From positions 1 through 5,520 of the forward strand of contig CALDHV010000036.1 of NCBI GenBank assembly GCA_937902305.1: a stretch of DNA of 5,520 nucleotides, written 5' to 3'. This DNA comes from an uncultured Clostridia bacterium (GTDB taxonomy: Bacteria; Bacillota; Clostridia; Oscillospirales; Acutalibacteraceae). The notes under the pieces are model-generated. The model searched no databases. It was not told the DNA's origin and was given only the letters and a program-made list of their open reading frames with translations. Position 1 is the stretch's first letter, and the number at the start of each line of letters is the position of its first letter. A program made the translations under genes and the position numbers. Below are positions 1-5,330 of this stretch, piece after piece.

Positions 1-268
1 CCCGTCCGCCGCCTGTGATGCTTTGTATCACCATATTGAGCGACGCCGTACATCCGGGAGTGAAAATGACCCCAGTCGGATCGGATAAGCCGAAAAACTC
101 CGCCGCCGCCTCACGGCAAGCGTACACCCGCTCCGCCGCCGCCATAGCCAACCGGTGCCCGCCCCGTCCGGGATTGGCGCCGTATAGCCGCATCGTTTCG
201 TTTACCGCCGCGATCACCGCCGGCGGCTTTGGATAGGTCGTCGCCGCATTATCCCAATAGCGTATCAC
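1..268 (-). CDS. Cysteine desulfurase family protein (class V aminotransferase), N-terminal part, runs off left edge
   Basis: The visible 89 residues begin with a DNAATT motif (residues 6-11), then YPKPP. Next come NPGRGGHRLA (32-41), an RE-AAEFFG helix (52-60) and FTPGCTASLN (69-78). This is the usual start of NifS/SufS-like PLP enzymes, which take sulfur (or selenium) from cysteine. The last block corresponds to the PLP-phosphate-binding T-x-x-x-T-x-x-x-N stretch. The PLP lysine and the catalytic cysteine lie beyond the window; the family is about 380 residues long. The start is a GTG at 268-266 overlapping the TGA of the upstream DUF3343 gene by 4 bases (GTGA), which indicates translational coupling in one operon. 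Family assignment is firm. Sulfur versus selenium as the real substrate cannot be told from this part. Confidence 0.9.
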   Translation of the reverse strand, partial: MIRYWDNAATTYPKPPAVIAAVNETMRLYGANPGRGGHRLAMAAAERVYACREAAAEFFGLSDPTGVIFTPGCTASLNMVIQSITGGGR

Positions 269-486
269 CCGTTATCACTGACCCTTCGCACGGCGATCCC
301 GCCGGAGCGCAATATCCGCTCCGCTTGTCCGTCGGTGCGCGATACAAACAAGCTGTATCCGCACCCATCTCCGTCCTGCGGATGTGCGGAGCGGTTGACA
401 AACGCGCGAATGCCGTTCTTTTCGAGCAGTTTTTTGCCGCGCATCGCGTTAGTGACCGACCCAATATGAATATACCGTCCGTCCAC
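265..486 (-). CDS. DUF3343 (Se/S carrier-like) small protein
   Basis: This 73-residue protein opens with RYIHIGSVTNAMRGKKLLEK and has the conserved-looking CGYSLFV block with a single cysteine at residue 42. It ends in an ERILRSGGI segment. This is the DUF3343 pattern (Pfam 'putative Se/S carrier protein-like'), a small ferredoxin-like fold often found beside cysteine desulfurases in Clostridia. Here it directly precedes one with a 4-base overlap, which supports a role as acceptor or carrier of the mobilised sulfur or selenium; that role is inferred. The start is a GTG at 486-484, chosen because a GGGGAGGG ribosome site lies 7 bases upstream. An ATG closer to that site is in a different frame that soon stops. 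Protein length is normal for the family. Confidence 0.8.
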   Translation of the reverse strand: MDGRYIHIGSVTNAMRGKKLLEKNGIRAFVNRSAHPQDGDGCGYSLFVSRTDGQAERILRSGGIAVRRVSDNG

Positions 487-493
487 AGCTCAT

Positions 494-501
494 CCCTCCC
501 C
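494..501 (-). promoter_or_regulatory. Ribosome binding site of the DUF3343 gene
   Basis: GGGGAGGG on the minus strand with a 7-base spacer to the GTG at 486. It decides the non-ATG start. I could not find a convincing -35/-10 pair for this minus-strand operon in the 487-600 interval. Confidence 0.6.
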
Positions 502-553
502 TTTGACAGTCTATGCCCATCGCGACCGGTTGTGCAACTGGCAAAAAATAAAC

Positions 554-582
554 TTGACGAACAGAGAAAGATAGGGTATCAT
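554..582 (+). promoter_or_regulatory. Sigma-A-type promoter of the DUF1292 gene
   Basis: TTGACG at 554-559 and TATCAT at 577-582 are separated by exactly 17 bases; each box differs from consensus at one position. It lies 28 bases upstream of the DUF1292 start, in the divergent gap between two gene sets. It probably also drives the structured RNA downstream, for which no separate promoter is visible. Confidence 0.8.
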
Positions 583-594
583 AAAGAACGATAG

Positions 595-601
595 AAAGGA
601 G
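595..601 (+). promoter_or_regulatory. Ribosome binding site deciding the DUF1292 start
   Basis: AAAGGAG at 595-601, 8 bases before ATG 610. A GTG at 601 in the same frame overlaps the site itself and is therefore a poor start. Confidence 0.75.
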
Positions 602-609
602 TGATACGT

Positions 610-933
610 ATGTCGGAGGAATACGGAAACGATATTGTCAATGTGGTGGATGACGAGGGCAACGAGCATCAGTTTGAGGTGCTGGACGCCATCGAAAACG
701 ACGAGGGGCGATATGTCGCCCTCCTGCCGGTTTATGACGATGCCGAGGACGCGATCGAGGATGACGGCGAGCTGATCATTCTTGAGGTCGTTGACCGGGA
801 CGGCGAAGATCTGCTCGTCCCCATTGAGGACGAGGACACCTTTGAGGAGATCGCCGCCGTCTTTGAAGAACGGCTGGCAGATTACTACGAGATCAACGAG
901 GTGGACGCGGACGAAAACGGGCCGCTCAACTGA
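610..933 (+). CDS. DUF1292 / UPF0473 (YrzB-like) acidic protein
   Basis: A 107-residue, strongly acidic protein. It opens with NDIVNVVDDEGNEHQFEVLD, continues with a YVALLP strand and a DDGELIILEVV block, and ends with EEIAAVFEERLADYY. These are the hallmarks of DUF1292 (UPF0473, the Bacillus YrzB family), a soluble cytoplasmic protein of unknown function common in Firmicutes. The gene often sits beside ruvX in that phylum; no ruvX is present here. It has no membrane segment, signal peptide or cysteine pair. Its ATG has a good ribosome site and a near-consensus promoter. The stop is followed almost at once by a structured RNA, so the two are probably on one transcript. Family assignment is confident; the function is unknown. 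Confidence 0.9.
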   Translation: MSEEYGNDIVNVVDDEGNEHQFEVLDAIENDEGRYVALLPVYDDAEDAIEDDGELIILEVVDRDGEDLLVPIEDEDTFEEIAAVFEERLADYYEINEVDADENGPLN

Positions 934-935
934 TC

Positions 936-1135
936 TTGTCAGGCTATCCTGCCGTGTACGCGAATTGGAGTCTTCTAACCCTACTACACGTTATGTTCGG
1001 GTATTTCGCTCCGTTTCCGGAGTGCAGACCTCCCGCGCTCGCGCGGACGAAGGGAGCCGGAACGAAACGGGCAATAACCCACCTGCTGACCTTGGTAGCA
1101 GGTTATTTCGACCCCATTACGGCACGGCGGGACAA
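936..1135 (+). ncRNA. ssrS: Probable 6S RNA (ssrS-like structured RNA)
   Basis: The ~200 nt fold into one long interrupted rod. The ends pair (936-940 with 1131-1135; 948-949 with 1129-1130; 951-957 with 1122-1128). The stem resumes at 962-972 with 1110-1120, with three mismatches. A large open bubble follows; its 3' side carries a small hairpin ACCTGCT/AGCAGGT (1081-1087 with 1097-1103). The terminal arm pairs 1011-1017 with 1064-1070, 1018-1020 with 1057-1059 and 1030-1034 with 1052-1056, capped by CCGCG-CTCG-CGCGG. A closing stem, central bubble with a 3'-side hairpin, and terminal stem at about 200 nt is the architecture of Firmicutes 6S RNA, which binds sigma-A RNA polymerase. No long protein fits here. 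The assignment rests on hand folding; exact ends are approximate. Alternative: another structured 3'UTR element. Confidence 0.6.
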
Positions 1136-1144
1136 TACAAAAAC

Positions 1145-1173
1145 AAGCCCGATAAAGGCACCGCTACGGGCTT
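1145..1173 (+). other. Short hairpin between the RNA and the terminator
   Basis: AAGCCCG (1145-1151) pairs with CGGGCTT (1167-1173) around a 15-base loop. It is not followed by a T run, so it is unlikely to be a terminator on its own. It may protect the 3' end or be incidental. Confidence 0.3.
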
Positions 1174-1190
1174 ATAAGAATGTCACAGTA

Positions 1191-1228
1191 AAACACCTGC
1201 CGAAAAGGAGTTTTCGGCAGGTGTTTTT
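1191..1228 (+). terminator. Rho-independent terminator after DUF1292/6S-like unit
   Basis: A perfect 16-bp stem (1191-1206 with 1211-1226) closes a GGAG tetraloop and runs into TTTTTG on the plus strand. The minus strand also ends in a TTTT run, so it could stop transcription both ways and shield the unit from the convergent sialidase gene. Confidence 0.9.
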
Positions 1229-1348
1229 GTCATTCGTCGAGGCGAGCTTTTCGATGCGCGGGAGTTGATGGCTTGCGCTCCGTAGGGGAGCGAAACATAC
1301 GCTTCTGCACATCGGAGACGATGGCACAACCAAGACATCTCTACCGCT

Positions 1349-1386
1349 GGATTGCCGCACCAGTGTGCGCACTGGTTCGCAATGAC
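1349..1386 (-). repeat. Dispersed palindromic repeat, unit A (hairpin core variant)
   Basis: The unit runs from GGATTGCCGC to TCGCAATGAC. Its core is a perfect hairpin (ACCAGTG, 4-base loop, CACTGGT; 1359-1376). The two end blocks are identical to those of the unit at 1442-1474 read on the opposite strand. End motifs of this GTCATTGCGA...GCGGCAATCC kind are known as scattered intergenic repeats in many bacteria. Strand is arbitrary, assigned relative to unit B. Confidence 0.65.
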
Positions 1387-1441
1387 CCGCGACGAGCTTG
1401 TGCGGGGAAAATGGCTTGCATTACGCACTATCTCCCTGCGT

Positions 1442-1474
1442 GTCATTGCGAGGAGCGAAGCGACGCGGCAATCC
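1442..1474 (+). repeat. Dispersed palindromic repeat, unit B (GAGGAGCGAAGCGAC core)
   Basis: Starts GTCATTGCGA and ends GCGGCAATCC, with a GGAGCGAAGCGAC core. This is the widespread form of the intergenic repeat. It lies 55 bases from unit A in inverted orientation, so A and B can pair into one long stem through their 10-base end blocks. Confidence 0.7.
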
Positions 1475-1530
1475 ACCGGCTGAAACTGCCGATTTGTACT
1501 GTTGTTTCCGACACGCTGAAACTTAATTGT

Positions 1531-1611
1531 GTAGGGGACGATGCCCACATCGTCCCGCGCGGGCGCAAGCGAAGCGAAAGAACGCGGTGCGTCGGGGACG
1601 CCGCACCCTAC
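1531..1611. repeat. GTAGGG...CCCTAC-bounded palindromic repeat
   Basis: Outer arms GTAGGG (1531-1536) and CCCTAC (1606-1611) enclose two hairpins. One is a perfect 9-bp stem GGGACGATG/CATCGTCCC around CCCA (1534-1555). The other is near-perfect: GGTGCGTC (1586-1593) against GACGCCGCACC (1597-1607). Between them is a GCAAGCGAAGCG stretch that echoes the core of unit B. The shape matches the TGTAGGGG-type intergenic repeats seen in gut Clostridia; copy number in this genome cannot be seen here. Confidence 0.6.
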
Positions 1612-1668
1612 GAGTACAGCCTTCCGGCTACGCACAAGCCGAAACCCTTATCATCTAACGTCTAACGC

Positions 1669-2769
1669 CTAAACCGGCAACTCCCACACGCATTTTTTGA
1701 TGACAGCGCTTTCGAGCGAGGTCTTTTCGTCGCGGATATACTGATAGTACACCGTCAGGATCTTGCCGCCCTCGATCTCAACGCAGGCGGGATAGCCAAG
1801 GTCTCGATGTGGGTTATCATCAGTCAAAATGTATTCCTCCGACCAGGTCTTGCCGTCATCCCTGCTGAACAGCGCGCGGATGCCCAGCGGCTCACCCACA
1901 CGAAAGCCGTACGTACAAACCAAAACGCCGCTGCTGTGCCGCATGATGTGGGGCGGGATACCGTGATCGTTGATCCGGCAAGGCTCGGTAAAGGTCTTGC
2001 CGCCGTCAAAAGTCTCGCATTGAAAAACTGCGGCAAGTCCCGCCGGGTCATTATGTGTGCGGATCTGAACGATGATGTGTTCATCGGTGAGGGCGTACGC
2101 ATAAGGCTCCCACCACTGATTCTCACTGTTGTTCTCGATCATACCGACATAGGCAAAATCATCGTTTTCATCCAACTTATACAGATATACATTGTGCCGC
2201 GTGAGATCTCCGTCGTAATTATCCTCATTTCTGATCCCGACATACAACAGCCCGCCCGACGGCAATGCGATCGGGCCGTGCGGTGTCGAAACGGGGCTTT
2301 TTTTGATCGGAGAAAAGGTAAAACCGCCGTCGTCGCTGATGCGGTAAAGAGAGCCGAAATATTTTTCCTCGATCTCATTTTGGTACGCCTCAGTCAGACG
2401 CAGATACTCCCGCTTGAGCGCAACATCGCCGTCCGTCGCACGCTCCAAGCGCTGCCGTTGCTCGGATATGGACTCGTTGAAGGTGGTCACGATCACACGA
2501 CCGTTACCGAATGTGGCAATGCCGCCATCCCGGTCGTCCAGCGGCGTGTCGATGATCAAGGCGGGGCGTGTCCAGGTCTTCCCCTCGTCAAAGCTATAGC
2601 ACATAACAAGCTTACCAAACGGGTCAACGTGTTTCCGCCTCAAGCCCGAGCAGACCATACCGAGGCTGCCGTTCGGCAGGCGGCAAACCGTCGGCCACGC
2701 AAAATAGCGGAATACGCTATCGGGATTATCGCAAATAATCTCGTGTTCGGTGATGGCTATTTTCTTCAT
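1669..2769 (-). CDS. Sialidase-like BNR/Asp-box beta-propeller protein, cytoplasmic
   Basis: A 366-residue protein with four Asp-boxes (S/T-x-D-x-G-x-T-W/F): SFDEGKTW (59-66), SDDGGFTF (145-152), TFDGGKTF (253-260) and SRDDGKTW (302-309). This is the repeat of six-bladed sialidase propellers (BNR_2/GH33-like). Candidate active-site residues, by analogy with sialidases, are R21 in an FR motif near the start, DDRD at 78-81, E221 in WWEP, R237 in QIRTH and Y326 in LGYP; these are inferences. Residues about 100-137 form a charged helical insert between propeller strands. There is no signal peptide or anchor, so it should act inside the cell on imported glycans. The ATG has GGAGG 8 bases upstream and its own promoter. 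It may hydrolyse sialosides or another sugar; the fold is sure, the substrate is not. Confidence 0.85.
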   Translation of the reverse strand: MKKIAITEHEIICDNPDSVFRYFAWPTVCRLPNGSLGMVCSGLRRKHVDPFGKLVMCYSFDEGKTWTRPALIIDTPLDDRDGGIATFGNGRVIVTTFNESISEQRQRLERATDGDVALKREYLRLTEAYQNEIEEKYFGSLYRISDDGGFTFSPIKKSPVSTPHGPIALPSGGLLYVGIRNEDNYDGDLTRHNVYLYKLDENDDFAYVGMIENNSENQWWEPYAYALTDEHIIVQIRTHNDPAGLAAVFQCETFDGGKTFTEPCRINDHGIPPHIMRHSSGVLVCTYGFRVGEPLGIRALFSRDDGKTWSEEYILTDDNPHRDLGYPACVEIEGGKILTVYYQYIRDEKTSLESAVIKKCVWELPV

Positions 2770-2801
2770 TTGGCTTTCCTCCTTGCCTTGAAATCAAATC
2801 C

Positions 2802-2830
2802 AGTATACCATTTGCGCCTGTTTTCTTCAA
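2802..2830 (-). promoter_or_regulatory. Sigma-A-type promoter of the sialidase-like gene
   Basis: On the minus strand TTGAAG (2830-2825) and TATACT (2807-2802) are 17 bases apart, about 32 bases before the ATG at 2769. GGAGG (2782-2778) follows. Since a terminator lies just upstream, this gene is likely its own unit. Confidence 0.8.
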
Positions 2831-2875
2831 TAATCATATCAGACATAATTCTGCCGCAAATGTCCGCATCCACAC

Positions 2876-2915
2876 AAAAAAGCCGTAGCTCTTGCAAGCA
2901 AAAGCTACGGCTTTT
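2876..2915 (-). terminator. Rho-independent terminator of the membrane-protein gene
   Basis: A 13-bp stem (AAAAGCCGTAGCT / AGCTACGGCTTTT, 2878-2890 with 2903-2915) with a 12-base loop. It starts 9 bases after the stop at 2924 and, read on the minus strand, ends in six T. It separates this gene from the sialidase-like gene. Confidence 0.9.
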
Positions 2916-2923
2916 ATCTGTCA

Positions 2924-5188
2924 TCATAAGAACGCCAGCAAGGCGGAAATAATACTTGTGCCGAGCAGACAGGACAGAGCGCCCGGCAGATAGCCGCTGT
3001 TGCCGTTCAAAATCATCATCACGCCAAACAGCAGACTGAGAACCGCCATCAGCATTTGTACGATCAGCGTGATCCGGCATCTGCGGAACATCTTCCGGCA
3101 AAATGCCAGTGCCCACGCTGTCCCGAGTATATGACCGTTGGAGGCAAGCAACGCCGGCTCGCTTTCCGCCTCCTGCTGGACGAGGGTGTCATACAGCCGC
3201 CCCGCCGCCGCCGGCAATACCTCCACATAATATGCATCCAAATCAAAGCAAGCGCACAGATATTCCGCCGTGATATTCTGATCGCAGGAACGGATCAGCA
3301 TCGGCACCTTGGCGGAGGACAGCTCCTGCAACGATGCCTTGATGCTCTCATCCGGCAGATAACTCACCACAAACATCGCGGACAGCTCACCGCCGGTGGA
3401 AAGATAAACGATCTTGCGGTTATCCCGGACATATTTTGCCTCATAATCCGACGACGGAACATGAACGCCGTGGTTTTCCAGCAAGCGGCGATTGCCGACC
3501 AGAACGCGCCGCCCGTCTACCCAGCCGGACACACCCATTCCCTGCTCAAAAACCAAGCTGTCCACCTCGCGCAGGATCGCGTTGTCATTCTGTATGATCC
3601 GCTTGAAGATCAGCGACAGCGGGCCGCCGGCGCGGATCTGCAATGACGCGGCATCGACGATGGCATCGTCGATATGTGCGCCGGAAAAGGTCTTGATCCC
3701 ATGCAGGAGCATACTTTCATTCGGATACAGCTCCGCCGCATCCAGCACCACACCGTCGGGCTGACCGAACAAGCGCACTGCTTTCCATCCGACCATAAAG
3801 CCGCCGCGAAGCAACATCTTGTGAGTACTGCGGTTGAGCGCGACCTGCAATGACAGACCGCCCGCCACCGTCGAAAGCGGCAACAGCAGGTTGACCGCCG
3901 TCAACCACGCGGAAAAGCCCTCGATCTTTCCAACCAGCAACATCAAAACAGACAAAACCAATGACAAAACGAACAGCGCCGGTGTCATCCACGCCGACCA
4001 GTCATCGGCAATATCCGGCTCGTTGGCATTGGCAATATAATCCGTCAGAAACGAGGTGCGGCGGAAATACGCCACCCGTGCCTCATCCTCCAGCGACACA
4101 CGGCGACCGATTTCCTTGAGCGATTCCTGATCCTCCAGCAGATTGGCGGCATACTTGTCGCTCGGATAAGCGACGAAGGAGAAATTGCGCTCAATACGCA
4201 GGCAACGGCAATACTGTGCCAACGAAGATGCCACCAGCACAATGCCGGGGAGCGGCGTCCACAGCGGCAAGACCTCCCCGTCGATGAAACAGCCGAGCAG
4301 GCTGACGATCGCCACCGCCAGCACCAGCGACACACCCGTATCGGTATTGGCGCGCAGAGTGAACAGCCCGGTCAAGCCACGGAATACCAAACGGTAATTG
4401 AGCGCCGCCATCACGACAAGCGCAAAGATCTGCACGATCAAATACCCGGTCGTTCCTATCGGTGAGCCGACCTTGTTGGAAATCAGCGCCAGCAACAAAA
4501 CGATCAGCTCCAGCACGCCGGTCAAAACCAGCGCGGCAAAAGAGGAATGGCGCCGATAGGTAAGCTCCGTCTGGATCGTATGCGCATCGGAGTAGGAGTT
4601 GAACTCCTCTGTCACCGGTTCCTCCGGCGTTTCCTCGACGATCTCCTCCGGCTCGTTTTCCTCCTCCTCTTCCTCCTCGCGCAGGGAGAAACCACGCACC
4701 TTGGCACGGCGGTTTTCCCGCAGTTGCGTTTCCGGATCGACCGGCGGCACACCGCCGTTTTCCTCGGTGGCAATCATTTCCTCCATCGAAAGCTGATCCG
4801 GTACCTGCTCACTCTCGGGCACCTTGATAACAAACTTTTTATCAATTTCAAAGGTCGTACTGTCCAGCGTCGGCAAGGTGATGACCCGCGTCGCCGCCTC
4901 CTTGGGTGACACCTGTGGCGTTTCCGGAGCGTCCACCGCCGGATACGGCTGTACGACCGGTAATTCATCGTCCTCCTCGATCGGTGCGACCGTCGGCGCG
5001 GGAGTTGCGACCGCAGGATATTCCTCCGGCTCGTCCGCCTCTTGGACGGGAGCAATGGGGCTCTCCGAGATGTCGGACAGAATACCGTCGATCTCCATCG
5101 TCCGCGTGATCGTCGGCATAGGCGCGGGAGTCGGCTCCGGGTCATGGCTTTCAACCGGATCGGACATTTCATCGGGTGTTTCCTCCAC
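2924..5188 (-). CDS. Pseudo-P1B-type ATPase-like membrane protein with Pro/Glu-rich N-terminal tail
   Basis: Numbering is from the GTG at 5188 (754 residues). Residues 1-210 are Pro/Glu-rich and disordered-looking, with a seven-Glu run near 171. Eight probable membrane helices follow: ~217-237, 247-267, 285-301, 313-326, 402-419, 424-450, 705-727 and 733-754. This is the 4+2+2 order of metal-transporting P1B ATPases. The segment from LLPLST (435-440) through LLRGGFMVGWKAVRLF to GVVLDAAELY (479-488) aligns with the P1B stretch from CPC to DKTGTLT, but CPC is LPL and DKTGT is DAAEL. GMGVSG (550-555) and VLVGN (562-566) match the N-domain. HP is GP (522-523), TGDN is SCDQ (634-637), the P-domain lysine region reads PAAAG (659-663), and no TGE or GDGxND is seen. 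I infer a catalytically dead relative, perhaps regulatory or scaffolding. The frame is open to 5368 and GTG 5188 has no ribosome site, so the start is uncertain. Confidence 0.75.
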   Translation of the reverse strand: MEETPDEMSDPVESHDPEPTPAPMPTITRTMEIDGILSDISESPIAPVQEADEPEEYPAVATPAPTVAPIEEDDELPVVQPYPAVDAPETPQVSPKEAATRVITLPTLDSTTFEIDKKFVIKVPESEQVPDQLSMEEMIATEENGGVPPVDPETQLRENRRAKVRGFSLREEEEEEENEPEEIVEETPEEPVTEEFNSYSDAHTIQTELTYRRHSSFAALVLTGVLELIVLLLALISNKVGSPIGTTGYLIVQIFALVVMAALNYRLVFRGLTGLFTLRANTDTGVSLVLAVAIVSLLGCFIDGEVLPLWTPLPGIVLVASSLAQYCRCLRIERNFSFVAYPSDKYAANLLEDQESLKEIGRRVSLEDEARVAYFRRTSFLTDYIANANEPDIADDWSAWMTPALFVLSLVLSVLMLLVGKIEGFSAWLTAVNLLLPLSTVAGGLSLQVALNRSTHKMLLRGGFMVGWKAVRLFGQPDGVVLDAAELYPNESMLLHGIKTFSGAHIDDAIVDAASLQIRAGGPLSLIFKRIIQNDNAILREVDSLVFEQGMGVSGWVDGRRVLVGNRRLLENHGVHVPSSDYEAKYVRDNRKIVYLSTGGELSAMFVVSYLPDESIKASLQELSSAKVPMLIRSCDQNITAEYLCACFDLDAYYVEVLPAAAGRLYDTLVQQEAESEPALLASNGHILGTAWALAFCRKMFRRCRITLIVQMLMAVLSLLFGVMMILNGNSGYLPGALSCLLGTSIISALLAFL

Positions 5189-5330
5189 CGCAGGTGCGGC
5201 GGGAGCATCCTCGGGCGTGACCTTCGGCTGCGCCGGGGCATCTTCGACATGGTAGTGCCCGATCGGTTTCAGTCCCCAATCAACCCACTCCGGGTCTTCC
5301 TCATCATCCTCGTCCGCGTTGCGATCCGTC

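Larger units (their letters stand above)
1229..1668. other. Repeat-filled intergenic region without a gene
   Basis: These 440 bases between two convergent units contain open frames of up to 150 codons, but their translations are arginine/cysteine/alanine-rich and cross palindromic repeats. I see no family, ribosome site or codon bias supporting a protein. The content is a chain of hairpins: GCTCC-GTAG-GGGAGC near 1277-1291, CATCG-GAGA-CGATG (1310-1323), and the three repeat units listed separately. No T-rich hairpin follows the sialidase stop at 1669. Confidence 0.7.

Noticed and set aside
229..594. 121-codon plus-strand open frame
   Set aside because: It is antisense to the DUF3343 and desulfurase genes and runs through the DUF1292 promoter.
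936..1135. SRP RNA, tmRNA or RNase P as the structured RNA
   Set aside because: I see no GNAR-loop SRP helix 8, no tRNA-like ends, and the length is too short for RNase P or tmRNA.
936..1268. 110-codon plus-strand open frame after DUF1292
   Set aside because: It coincides with the paired RNA structure and runs through the terminator stem; no ribosome site.
1349..1611. Possible CRISPR array
   Set aside because: The repeats are palindromic, inverted, few and differ in core; there are no regular spacers or cas genes.
1183..1635. 150-codon minus-strand open frame in the intergenic gap
   Set aside because: It crosses the terminator and all the palindromic repeats, and its translation is what repeat DNA gives.
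1807..2952. 381-codon plus-strand open frame
   Set aside because: It lies antisense over the sialidase-like gene, whose Asp-boxes, ribosome site and promoter prove the minus strand; the plus translation has no recognisable domain.
4774..5250. 158-codon Arg/Ser-rich minus-strand frame with a well-placed GGAGG before an internal ATG
   Set aside because: It is an out-of-frame reading of the Pro/Glu-rich tail; its low-complexity arginine composition is a by-product.
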